Positions 16,239-24,295 of a DNA stretch of 64,000 bases are shown here, piece after piece; position 1 is the first letter of the stretch; every line of letters begins with the position of its first letter. The notes beneath the pieces were generated by a model. The model ran no database searches, was not told the DNA's origin, and saw only the letters and a list, made by a program, of their open reading frames with translations. The stretch comes from Deltaproteobacteria bacterium. GTDB lineage: Bacteria; Myxococcota; UBA727; VGSZ01. The stretch is from NCBI GenBank assembly GCA_016177705.1, contig JACOUT010000002.1, positions 1 through 64,000 of the forward strand, given 5' to 3'. The translations under genes were made by a program, and so were the position numbers.

Positions 16239-18227
16239 GTGAAGTACCGACCCGCACCCGCCACCCTCCTCGCCGTCCTGCTGCTCGCCGCCTGCGCCAC
16301 CACCGGCGGCACGGCGGGCGGTGACGCCGCCTTTCTGCCCCTCGAGCTCGCGGGCCTGTCGCCGCCGACCGGCGAACGCGCGCGCGTGCTGCAGAGCGAG
16401 CAGATCCTGCGCTTCCAGCGCACGCCCGAGGGACCCATCGCCGTCGTCGTCGAGAAGGAGCAGGTGCAGGTGTTCCACGACGCCGCGGGCGACGACGAGT
16501 CGCAGGACTACACGCAGGTGGGCACGAGCTACTCGCAGACCTTCGACCAGCTCGTGCACTTCGCGGCGCGCGTCATCGGACCCGACGGGCGCGCGGAGAA
16601 GACCTACGGCAACGACGACGCCATGGACGGGCCGGCCTTCGCGGGCTTCATCCTCTACGCCGACGACCGCGCACGCAGCCTCGATCTCCCCGATCCCGCG
16701 CCCGGCTCCGTCATCGAGTCCGTCATCGTTCGCCGCCAACGCTCACCCGAGATGTTCGCCTACGGCCACGCGTTCGGCGCCGACGTGCCCGTGCTGCGCA
16801 GTCGCTTCACCGTCGAGGTGCCCGACGGCTTCGTCATCGAGCACGAGGCCGAGGCGTTCGGCGCCGCCATCGAGAGCAAGCCGCACATCGAGAAGAAGAA
16901 CGGCGTGACCCGCTACGTGTGGGAGCGGCGCGATCTGCCGGCGCTCGAGGCGGAGGAACACGCGCCGCCCCCCTCGACCATGCTCGAGCAGGTGGTGCTG
17001 CGGCTCGCCCAGTGGACCGATGAGGCCGGCGCGGTGCATCAAGCGCCGGCCGACGCGGTTGCGCTCTCGAGCTACTCGCACACGCTGATGAAGGACCAGG
17101 TGGAGGTGACGCCCGAGATCGAGGCCAAGGTCAAGGAGTTGCTGGCCGACGTCGGCGACGATCCGCGCGCGCGCGCCCGGCGCCTGTACGCGTGGACGCG
17201 CGACAGCATCCGCTACTGCGCCGTCGAGGTCGGCATGGGCGGCTTCGTGCCGCACAGCTCCGCCGCCGTCGAGAAGAACCGGTACGGCGACTGCAAGGAC
17301 AAGGCGAACCTGCTGAAGACCATGCTGCACGTCGACGGCATCGAGAGCCGCATCGTCACCATCTTCGCGGACCAGTGGCCCGAGCCCTTCCGCCTGCCGG
17401 TGCTGGCTGGCAACTTCAACCACGCCATCCTGCTGGTCGATCTGCCGAGCGGGCCCATCTGGGTCGATCCCACCACGCGCACCACGCCCTTCGACGATCT
17501 GCCTCCCGTCGACGAGGATCGGCTGGCGCTGCCCATCAGCGCAAAGGGCGACCCGCTCACGCCCACGCTCGCCTCCGACCCGGCGCGCGAGCGCCGCGCC
17601 ACCAGCGCCGAGCTGACACTCGCGCCCGACGGCACCGCGCAGGGCACCTTCACCGCCGAGACCAACGGCTTCTACGCCGACACGGTGCGTGACCTGCTGC
17701 TGAGCGAGCCGGAGGCGCGCCGACCCGAGGCCGTCGCCAAGCTGCTGCCGTTCGACGACGCGCGCGTGACGCGGTTCGCCGTCGACAACGCCGCGCCACC
17801 GGAGGAGGTCACGCCCGCGCTCATCAAGGGCGAGTTGCAGACGCGCGTGAGCGCGCCGCTCACGCCCGGCGCCGACGTGCTGGTGGCGGCGCGCGCGCTG
17901 TTCAATCCAAGCCTGCCGCTGGTCACGCCGACGAGGAAGGCGCCCATCGTGCTCGGCCCCCGGAAGTCGTCGGTGGAGACGGTGGTGCTCAAGCTTCCCG
18001 CCGGCGCCACGGTGACGCGCACGCCCGCGCCCATCGAGATCGACACGCCGTTCCTGCGCTACACGCTCGCCTGGACCGTGAGCGACGGCGCGCTGCGCGT
18101 CACGCGCGAGCAGACCACCAAGGTGCGAGTGGTGCAGAAGGCGGAGCTGGCGGCCTTCCTCGACGCGAGCGCGCGCATCGCCGCCGCCGAGGAACAAAAG
18201 ATCGTGCTGCATGGAGGAGACCGGTGA
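16239..18227 (+). CDS. DUF3857 / transglutaminase-core lipoprotein
   Basis: The protein starts at a GTG with a type II signal peptide (LLLAAC). An N-terminal DUF3857 domain is followed by a transglutaminase-like core with the full triad: Cys352 in RYGDCKDKANLL, His395 in NFNHAIL, and Asp410 in WVDPTT. The remaining 240 residues are a beta-rich DUF2569-like or unknown tail. Such proteins act in the periplasm or outer leaflet as amidases or cross-linkers, but no substrate is established. The 662-residue gene overlaps its paralogue by four bases (GTGA), so they are translationally coupled. Confidence 0.88.
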   Translation: MKYRPAPATLLAVLLLAACATTGGTAGGDAAFLPLELAGLSPPTGERARVLQSEQILRFQRTPEGPIAVVVEKEQVQVFHDAAGDDESQDYTQVGTSYSQTFDQLVHFAARVIGPDGRAEKTYGNDDAMDGPAFAGFILYADDRARSLDLPDPAPGSVIESVIVRRQRSPEMFAYGHAFGADVPVLRSRFTVEVPDGFVIEHEAEAFGAAIESKPHIEKKNGVTRYVWERRDLPALEAEEHAPPPSTMLEQVVLRLAQWTDEAGAVHQAPADAVALSSYSHTLMKDQVEVTPEIEAKVKELLADVGDDPRARARRLYAWTRDSIRYCAVEVGMGGFVPHSSAAVEKNRYGDCKDKANLLKTMLHVDGIESRIVTIFADQWPEPFRLPVLAGNFNHAILLVDLPSGPIWVDPTTRTTPFDDLPPVDEDRLALPISAKGDPLTPTLASDPARERRATSAELTLAPDGTAQGTFTAETNGFYADTVRDLLLSEPEARRPEAVAKLLPFDDARVTRFAVDNAAPPEEVTPALIKGELQTRVSAPLTPGADVLVAARALFNPSLPLVTPTRKAPIVLGPRKSSVETVVLKLPAGATVTRTPAPIEIDTPFLRYTLAWTVSDGALRVTREQTTKVRVVQKAELAAFLDASARIAAAEEQKIVLHGGDR

Positions 18228-20179
18228 AACACGTCACTCGATTGCTGGCCGCGTGTCTGCTGCTGTCCGGCTGTGCCGCGCTCAAGGGTGCCGTCGCCGG
18301 CGCCAGCTTCGCCGACGTGGCCGCGCTGGTCGCCGCCGCCAAGGTGCCCGACAACGCGCCGGCGGTGGTGCTGTTGCGCGAGGAGCGCATCGTGGTTCGC
18401 AGCGCGCGCACCAGCACCGAACCCATCACCGAGTTCCACAACCACGAGGTCATCAAGATCCTGAGCGAGGCCGGCTTCGAAGCGGCCAAGATGCGCGTGG
18501 TCATCCCCAAGGACGGCGAGCTGGTCCAGCTCGCGGCGCGCACGGTGGCGCCCGACGGCACCAGCACGCCGGTGGACGCGAGCGCCATGCAGCGCACGCG
18601 CACGGTGGTGGAGGGCAGCGTCGGCGCCGAGCTGCGCTTCTTCCAATTCCCCAAGGTGGAGGTCGGCTCCATCCTCGAGATCGTCACCACCACGCGCACC
18701 AGCGCGCTGTTCCTCACGTGGTCGAGCGAGACCGCATCGCCCTACCCCATCGCCACCTATCGCGCCGACGTGTCGACACCCTCGAACGTCACCTTCGACT
18801 TCCTCTTGAACGGCACCACCGCGCCCCTGCAACAGGTGCCCGACCCGGACGGCCGGCAGCGCGTGGTCATGGAGCTGCACGACGTGCCGGCGCTCGACGA
18901 GTACGAGGCGTTCGCGCCCCAGCCGCGCACCGGTGCGCCCTGGTGGATCTACCGCATCACCGAGGTGCGATCGGCCAAGGAGGGCCCGCAGCCGGGCCTG
19001 GTCGCGTGGGATCGCGCGGTGCCCTACGCGCTCTATGAGGACACGGTGGAGAACAAGCCGGTGCCGGGCTTGCCACGCCTGGCGGCCGCCGACTGCAACG
19101 GCGCCGTCGAGTGCTTGCTCGGGCGCGCGCTCACCGAGGTGCGCGGCTTCGAGTGGAGCGGCTTCTCCGATGAGCTCGAGCTGCGCGACCCCGGCGAGAT
19201 CGTCAAGAGCAAGAGCGCCAACAACGTCGAGAAGGCGATGTTGTTGTGGTCGATGCTGCGCACCGCCGACGTCGAAGTGCGCATCGCCGTGGTCGAGCGC
19301 TCGCCCGGCTACCCCATCGTCAAGACCTTCCCGTCCGGCGCGTGGTTCGATCACGCGCTCGTCTATCTGCCAGGGCTGAACGGCGGCACCTTCGTCGATC
19401 CCTCCTGCGAGGCCTGTGCCGTCGGGCAGATCCCCGAGTGGGACCTCGGCGTCGAGGCGCTGGTGGCGACGCCGCGCGGCGACGGCTGGCGCATCAACAC
19501 CGAGTGGCTGCCCATCAAGGGCGAGCCCATGCCGCAAAACGACCACCGTCTCTCCTATGCAGTGACGCTCAAGGACAACGGGGACGCCGAAGTGGACGTG
19601 GAAGACGTGGTGCGCGGCGAGGCCGCCGCCTTCACCGCGTTGCGTGCGCGCATCTCCGACGCCGCCGAGGTCGCGCACGAGTGGCAGCACTTCGTGGAGC
19701 CGCGCAGCCGTGCCGCGCGCCTCGATTCGTCGACGCCTTGGAGCTGCGACCGCGCGCAGGGCCGCTGCCGCCGCACTGCCAAGATGACGGTGCCGGGGTA
19801 CGCCACTGTCGACGGCGCGCGCATGTTGGTGCCGCTCGACCTCTTGTGGTCACCCATCGAGGAGCACATCCCCGCCGACGTCGATCCGGCCAAGCGCGTC
19901 ACCGACATCGAGATCGCGCATGAGCTGAGCTTCATCGAGGAGCTGCGCGTCAAGCTGCCGAGCGGCTTCACCACCAAGGCTCTACCCGCCAAGGTCGACG
20001 GCAAGACCGACTTCGGCACCGCCTCGCTCGAAACGGTCGACAAGGGCACCGAGGTCGCCGTGGTGCGCGCGACCACACTCGGGCTCAACGCGATGCCCAA
20101 GGGGCGCTTCGCCCAGCTGGTGCGCCTGTACGAGCCCTTCCGGCTGGCGCGGAGCCAGGCGATCGAGCTCAAGCGCTGA
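18224..20179 (+). CDS. DUF3857 lipoprotein with a transglutaminase-like core lacking the catalytic Cys
   Basis: This 651-residue paralogue of the preceding gene has signal peptide and lipobox LLSGC, then the same DUF3857 arrangement. In the core, the region that should read GDCKDKA reads ANNVEKA, with Asn334 where Cys is expected. His377 (WFDHALVYL) and FVDPS are kept. It is therefore probably not a transglutaminase and may bind or regulate the active partner. The start codon is GTG and overlaps the upstream stop. It is followed by a gene for a DNA glycosylase after only five bases. Confidence 0.85.
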   Translation: MKHVTRLLAACLLLSGCAALKGAVAGASFADVAALVAAAKVPDNAPAVVLLREERIVVRSARTSTEPITEFHNHEVIKILSEAGFEAAKMRVVIPKDGELVQLAARTVAPDGTSTPVDASAMQRTRTVVEGSVGAELRFFQFPKVEVGSILEIVTTTRTSALFLTWSSETASPYPIATYRADVSTPSNVTFDFLLNGTTAPLQQVPDPDGRQRVVMELHDVPALDEYEAFAPQPRTGAPWWIYRITEVRSAKEGPQPGLVAWDRAVPYALYEDTVENKPVPGLPRLAAADCNGAVECLLGRALTEVRGFEWSGFSDELELRDPGEIVKSKSANNVEKAMLLWSMLRTADVEVRIAVVERSPGYPIVKTFPSGAWFDHALVYLPGLNGGTFVDPSCEACAVGQIPEWDLGVEALVATPRGDGWRINTEWLPIKGEPMPQNDHRLSYAVTLKDNGDAEVDVEDVVRGEAAAFTALRARISDAAEVAHEWQHFVEPRSRAARLDSSTPWSCDRAQGRCRRTAKMTVPGYATVDGARMLVPLDLLWSPIEEHIPADVDPAKRVTDIEIAHELSFIEELRVKLPSGFTTKALPAKVDGKTDFGTASLETVDKGTEVAVVRATTLGLNAMPKGRFAQLVRLYEPFRLARSQAIELKR

Positions 20180-20184
20180 GGCGC

Positions 20185-20802
20185 ATGGCCCGCCGCCCAT
20201 CGACCACCGCCGCTCGCCGCGCGCTCGCCACCAGCGACCCGGTGCTCGGGCGCCACATGGAGAAGATCGGGCGCTACCGGATCGCGCTCGACGGCATCTC
20301 GTCGATCTACCAGGCGCTCGCCGAGGCCGTCGTCTACCAGCAGCTCACCGGCAAGGCGGCCGCGACCATCTTCGGCAGGGTGCAAGCGCTCGGCGGCGGC
20401 GCCCTGCCCCCGCCGGCCGCGCTGCTGGCGCTCGACGACGCCCTGCTGCGCGGCGCCGGCCTGTCGCGCGCCAAGACCGCGGCGCTCAAGGACCTGGCCG
20501 CGCACGCCCACGACGGGCGCTTGCCCGATCTGGCGGAGACGGCCGCGCTCGACGACGACGCCCTGGTCGCGCGCCTGACCGCCGTGCGCGGCGTCGGCCC
20601 CTGGACCGTGCACATGCTGATGATGTTCCGCCTCGGCCGCGCCGACGTCCTGCCCGCCACCGACTACGGCGTGCGCAAGGGCTTCCAGCGCGTGTTCCGC
20701 ACGCGCGCCTTGCCGACGCCGGCGCAGGTGCTCGCGCGCGGCGAGCGCTGGCGGCCCCACCGCACCATGGCCGCCTGGTACCTGTGGCGCGCGCTCGATT
20801 GA
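20185..20802 (+). CDS. DNA-3-methyladenine glycosylase II (AlkA-like)
   Basis: The 205-residue protein is the HhH-GPD glycosylase core. The helix-hairpin-helix is LTAVRGVGPWTVHMLMMF and the catalytic Asp is in LPATDYGVRKGF. The opening strand ... AVVYQQLTGKAAATIFGRV is typical of AlkA-type base excision enzymes. It lacks the N-terminal beta domain of E. coli AlkA, as many bacterial homologues do. It would remove alkylated purines from DNA. It lies five bases behind the DUF3857 gene and 36 bp ahead of mntP, but function does not link them. Confidence 0.9.
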   Translation: MARRPSTTAARRALATSDPVLGRHMEKIGRYRIALDGISSIYQALAEAVVYQQLTGKAAATIFGRVQALGGGALPPPAALLALDDALLRGAGLSRAKTAALKDLAAHAHDGRLPDLAETAALDDDALVARLTAVRGVGPWTVHMLMMFRLGRADVLPATDYGVRKGFQRVFRTRALPTPAQVLARGERWRPHRTMAAWYLWRALD

Positions 20803-20838
20803 CGTGGTGACGACGCGGCGAGCGCGCTAGCAGGCGGC

Positions 20839-21402
20839 GTGGGCGCGATCTCGCTCTTGGTGCTGGCCGTCGGCCTCTCGATGGACGCGATGGCGGTGGC
20901 GGCGGCGCGCGGCCTCGCCGCCGAGCGCGTGCGTGCGCGCGACGTCGCGCTGATCGCCGGCACCTTCGGCGGCATGCAGATGCTGATGCCGCTCTTCGGC
21001 TGGCTCGCCGCCGAGCGCTTCAGCGCCCTCATCGAGCGTTGGGATCACTGGATCGCTTTCGGCGTGCTCACGCTGCTCGGCGGCAAGATGCTGTTCGACG
21101 CCTGGCGCGGCGACGACGACGATGAGCCCAACGGCGACCCGTTCGCCGTGCGCACCATCCTGCTGCTTGGCCTCGCCACCAGCATCGACGCGCTCGCCGC
21201 CGGCGTCACCTTGCCGCTGCTCGCCGTGCCGCCGCCGGTCTCACTCGTGGTCATCGGCGTCACCACGGCGGTGTTGTCGGCGCTCGGGCTGTTCGCCGGG
21301 CGCCGCGCCGGCGCCGCGCTCGGCGCGCGGCTCGAGGTGCTCGGCGGCCTGGCGCTGATCGGGGTCGGCGGCAAGATCCTGCTCGAGCACCTGCTCGCCT
21401 GA
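20839..21402 (+). CDS. mntP: Manganese efflux pump MntP
   Basis: MntP exports Mn2+ across the inner membrane. The 187-residue protein has six predicted membrane segments and two repeats. Each repeat has the acidic SxDA motif (GLSMDAMAVAAARG, ATSIDALAAGVTL) that is diagnostic of the family. The start is GTG at 20839. No yybP-ykoY riboswitch, which often controls it, is recognisable in the 36-bp gap. It is followed by a convergent lipid-kinase gene. Confidence 0.94.
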   Translation: MGAISLLVLAVGLSMDAMAVAAARGLAAERVRARDVALIAGTFGGMQMLMPLFGWLAAERFSALIERWDHWIAFGVLTLLGGKMLFDAWRGDDDDEPNGDPFAVRTILLLGLATSIDALAAGVTLPLLAVPPPVSLVVIGVTTAVLSALGLFAGRRAGAALGARLEVLGGLALIGVGGKILLEHLLA

Positions 21403-21435
21403 CCGCCGATCAGTGCCGCCGATGAGTGGCGCCGA

Positions 21436-22467
21436 TCAGGCACGCCACGGCGGCGCAAAGCCGGCCGGCGTCACCACGTCGAGCGCGTTCGGCAGCACGT
21501 CGACCTTGAAGTGGCGGCCCAGACACCAGTCCTCGCCGTCGATCTGCGCGCACACCTCGGGACGGCCCGGGCGGCGCAGCACGACCTCGAGCTGCGAGGC
21601 GGCGAAGGCGCGCGACTGCTCGACGCCCAGGATCTCGAGCCCGTCGTCGAGCGCCGGCAGCGCTGAGAGGTCGCTCACCATCTTCGAGACCATGTCGCGC
21701 CGCCCGGCAAACGGCACCACCTCCATCTTGCCGTCGTCGGGGCGGCCGTCTCGGGCCAGCACCCACGCGCCGCCGTAGACCGCGGTGTTCTTGACGACCA
21801 GGTCGAGGATGGCGTCGAGCACCACGGAGCGCCCGTCCGCCACCAGCTCGGCGGTCATCTTGGTCGGCTCGACGAAGCTCTTCAGGTACGAGTCGACGAG
21901 CGCGCCCGCGTAGACGGCGTAGTCGCGGTACAGGTCGCGCAGCAGCGGCACCCGCGACACACGCGCGCGATCCTCGCCTCGCTTCTTCAAGACCTCTGCT
22001 TGAAAGCCGAAGCCGACGCTGTCGAAGAACAACTGCTCGTCGACCGCGCGGCCGTTCTCGAGCCGCCGCACCTCGCCGACGTCGAGGCGGGTCAGGTGCC
22101 CGGCGGTTGCGATGTCGAGCGCGGCGTCGATGTCGTCGAGCGGGATGCCGAGCGAGCGCGCCTGGTCGTTGGCGGTGCCGGCAGGCAGCAGCGCCATCGG
22201 CACGCGACGCGACGAGGCCAGCACGCCCTTGGCTGCCTCGGCGAAGGTGCCGTCGCCGCCCATCGCCACTACCAGCTCGACGCGCGTCGCGGCGCCTGCG
22301 TCGTCGAGGCGGCGCGCCACCGCGGCCACCGTGCGGCCGGCCGGCTCGGTTGCGAGCAGCGTCACCTCGAAGCCGCGCGCGCCGAGCCCCTCTTTCGCGC
22401 GCGCGATGCGCGGCATCGCCTTGCCGCTCTGCGCCGTCGGGTTCGCGACCAAGAGCGCGCATGTCAT
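21436..22467 (-). CDS. Diacylglycerol kinase-family lipid kinase
   Basis: The 343-residue enzyme has the DAGK catalytic-domain signature: VANPTAQSGKA near the start, VVAMGGDGTFAEAAKG at about 75-90, and LLPAGTANDQARSLGIP. The C-terminal half fits the YegS/BmrU beta sandwich, with DAILDLVVKNTAVYGGAWVL. It phosphorylates a lipid such as diacylglycerol or a sphingoid base; which one is not determinable. It lies 12 bp downstream of vapC on the same strand and converges with mntP. Confidence 0.9.
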   Translation of the reverse strand: MTCALLVANPTAQSGKAMPRIARAKEGLGARGFEVTLLATEPAGRTVAAVARRLDDAGAATRVELVVAMGGDGTFAEAAKGVLASSRRVPMALLPAGTANDQARSLGIPLDDIDAALDIATAGHLTRLDVGEVRRLENGRAVDEQLFFDSVGFGFQAEVLKKRGEDRARVSRVPLLRDLYRDYAVYAGALVDSYLKSFVEPTKMTAELVADGRSVVLDAILDLVVKNTAVYGGAWVLARDGRPDDGKMEVVPFAGRRDMVSKMVSDLSALPALDDGLEILGVEQSRAFAASQLEVVLRRPGRPEVCAQIDGEDWCLGRHFKVDVLPNALDVVTPAGFAPPWRA

Positions 22468-22479
22468 GGGATCCCCGCC

Positions 22480-22917
22480 TCAGGGTGCTTGGTCGAGCGG
22501 GTGGCGCCAGCGCAAACCGGGAAAGCGCGCAAAGCCACGGTCGGCCGTCACCCACTCGCAGCGGTGCTCGATGGCGAGCGCGGCCAGGAACGCGTCCGGC
22601 ACGTCGTTGCCGCGGGCACGCGCGCGCAAGCACAGATCGCGGAAGATCGCCCAATGCCGGGTACCCGGCGCGACCATGACGGCGTTGTCCGCGCCGCGAA
22701 GCGCATCGACGAACGCGACTGCATCGGCGATGGGGGTCGCGGGCTTGAACACCGCCGGGTGGGTCGCCACGCGCAGGAAGCCGCTGAGCACGGCGTCGGC
22801 GAGACCGAAGGGGTGCGGGGCGTTGACCAGCTCCTCGAGCCAGCCGCGGTAGGCGCGGTGCTCGTCGGCGTCAGCGCGGTGCGCGTGCAGCAGCACGTTG
22901 ACATCGGGCAGCATCAT
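22480..22917 (-). CDS. vapC: PIN-domain toxin (VapC-like)
   Basis: The 145-residue protein is a PIN-domain ribonuclease. Asp5 (PDVNVLLHAH) opens the active site. Acidic residues in NDVPDAFLAALA and WVTADRGFARF complete it, as in VapC. The target is often tRNA or rRNA. It begins within the antitoxin stop (ATGA), the usual toxin-antitoxin coupling. VapC is kept in check by VapB binding. The start MMLPD leaves either Met possible. Confidence 0.93.
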   Translation of the reverse strand: MMLPDVNVLLHAHRADADEHRAYRGWLEELVNAPHPFGLADAVLSGFLRVATHPAVFKPATPIADAVAFVDALRGADNAVMVAPGTRHWAIFRDLCLRARARGNDVPDAFLAALAIEHRCEWVTADRGFARFPGLRWRHPLDQAP

Positions 22918-23165
22918 GGGCGCGGCTCCATGGCATCGAGCAGCGCGCGCGAGTCGTCGATGTCGATCCCTGGCCGGGCGCCGGCGCCGCCGCGGAACAC
23001 CGGCAGGTTCACCCGTCGCTTGCCGGCCCGCGCGCTGCCACCGCGCGCGAGGAGCTCTCGTAGCGCGTCCTCGATGAGGGCGGTGAGCGTCCGGTCGCTG
23101 TCGGCGGCGGCACGCTTGGCCGCGCGCAGCAGGTCATCGGGGAGGCGAACCGTGGTGCGACGCAT
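22914..23165 (-). CDS. vapB: Ribbon-helix-helix antitoxin (VapB-like)
   Basis: The protein begins MRRTTVRLPDDLLRAAKRAA, a ribbon-helix-helix DNA-binding N-terminus, and has a flexible C-terminal tail (IDIDDSRALLDAM) that would wrap the toxin. I chose the ATG at 23165 for this classical opening; an earlier ATG at 23177 adds MLLH. It overlaps vapC by four bases. A perfect palindrome covers the start, fitting autorepression by the VapBC complex. Confidence 0.88.
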   Translation of the reverse strand: MRRTTVRLPDDLLRAAKRAAADSDRTLTALIEDALRELLARGGSARAGKRRVNLPVFRGGAGARPGIDIDDSRALLDAMEPRP

Positions 23166-23179
23166 ATGCAAGAGCATAT
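23164..23179. promoter_or_regulatory. Predicted vapBC operator
   Basis: A perfect inverted repeat ATATGC-AAGA-GCATAT overlaps the vapB start codon. A related half site (TGCATCAATATG) lies about 12 bp further upstream. The AT-rich sequence stands out in a GC-rich chromosome. Such operators are normal for ribbon-helix-helix antitoxins. Confidence 0.65.
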
Positions 23180-23322
23180 TCCCTGTGCATCAATATGTCA
23201 GGCGCGACCGCGGCGGCGACCGTGCGCTCGATAGCCGATTAGCTGCACCGGGCAGCACGTCGGCCCGGCTCCGTCCGAGCGCGTGCCGCCGGACCTCCGG
23301 TAGCATGAGCCACGGGGGGGTC

Positions 23323-24279
23323 ATGCCGATCATCGCCTTCGGCGGCGCGCGCGCCCAGACGGGCAAGAGCACCGCGGCCGCGTTGGTCGGCAGCCAGCTC
23401 GTCGGCGAGGGCAAGCGCGTCTTGCTGGTGGACGCGGCGCCGAACCAGGCGGCGCTGCGCTGGAGCGCGCGCGCGGGCTCGGGCGCGCCCACCACCATCG
23501 CCAGCTACCCGCAGGACGCCGAGGCGCTCACCGCGCTCGGCGCCGCCTTCGAGGTCACGCTGGTCGACCTGCCGAGCGACCCGTTGGTGCAGCGCCGCCT
23601 CTTGCCCGCGGCAGACCTGGTGGTGGTGCCCTGGCCGCACGGCACCGACGCCATCTCGCTGCCGCGCCCCGACGTGCGGCGCGCGCGCGTCTTGCCGGTG
23701 CGCGTGCCGCTGATGGGCTCGCCGACGCCGCCCGGCAAGCTGGTGCCGCTCGGCGCCACGCTGCGCGCTGACGCCCGCCTGGCGGCGGCGCTCACCGACG
23801 GGCTCGGCGTCACCGACCTCGGCGACGTGGAGGCCGACGTGGTGCGCGTGGCGGCCGCCGTGCTGCTGGCCGTCTCCGACGACGGCACCCCCGTCGCCGA
23901 CCTGAGCGCGTTCGTGCGCGACATGCAGACCTTCGTCGGCCGCATCGAGCGCTCGCTGCGGGACATGAGCGCGCGCGGGCGCAGCACCGAGGAGCAGCGC
24001 GCCACCACGCGCGAGGTGCTGAAGGAGACCATCGCCGCCGCGCGGCACCTGCTCGGTCTGCACTTCAAGCACGGCGAGACCTTCGTGGTCGACGACGGCC
24101 TGCGCTTCTACGAGGTCGCCGAGGCCGCGCACCGCCTGATGGACGGCGCCGACCGCCTGATCGGCAACATGCGCGACCGCGAGGAGACCACCGGCGAGGT
24201 CCCCTCGGTGCAGGTGCTCTTGTCCGACGCGCGCCGGCTGGTGCGCGACCTCGAGAAGCTGCGACACGTGCGCGCGTGA
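23323..24279 (+). CDS. ParA-like P-loop ATPase
   Basis: The protein begins MPIIAFGGARAQTGKSTAAALVGSQL, a deviant Walker A (GARAQTGKST), followed by KRVLLVDAAPNQAALRW, as in ParA/MinD chromosome- or plasmid-partition and positioning ATPases. FEVTLVDLPSDP matches the second acidic strand. From residue about 200 there is a long helical region (ERSLRDMSARGRSTEEQRAT, RRLVRDLEKLRHVRA) that may be a coiled coil. I chose the ATG at 23323 for its GGGGGGG box; another ATG lies at 23305. No ParB partner is nearby, so the cargo is unknown. It converges on the acyl-CoA synthetase. Confidence 0.8.
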   Translation: MPIIAFGGARAQTGKSTAAALVGSQLVGEGKRVLLVDAAPNQAALRWSARAGSGAPTTIASYPQDAEALTALGAAFEVTLVDLPSDPLVQRRLLPAADLVVVPWPHGTDAISLPRPDVRRARVLPVRVPLMGSPTPPGKLVPLGATLRADARLAAALTDGLGVTDLGDVEADVVRVAAAVLLAVSDDGTPVADLSAFVRDMQTFVGRIERSLRDMSARGRSTEEQRATTREVLKETIAAARHLLGLHFKHGETFVVDDGLRFYEVAEAAHRLMDGADRLIGNMRDREETTGEVPSVQVLLSDARRLVRDLEKLRHVRA

Positions 24280-24295
24280 GCGCGCCGGCGCACCG

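Noticed and set aside
22480..23177. A new defence island around vapBC
   Set aside because: Only one ordinary VapBC pair is present and no other defence gene lies nearby.
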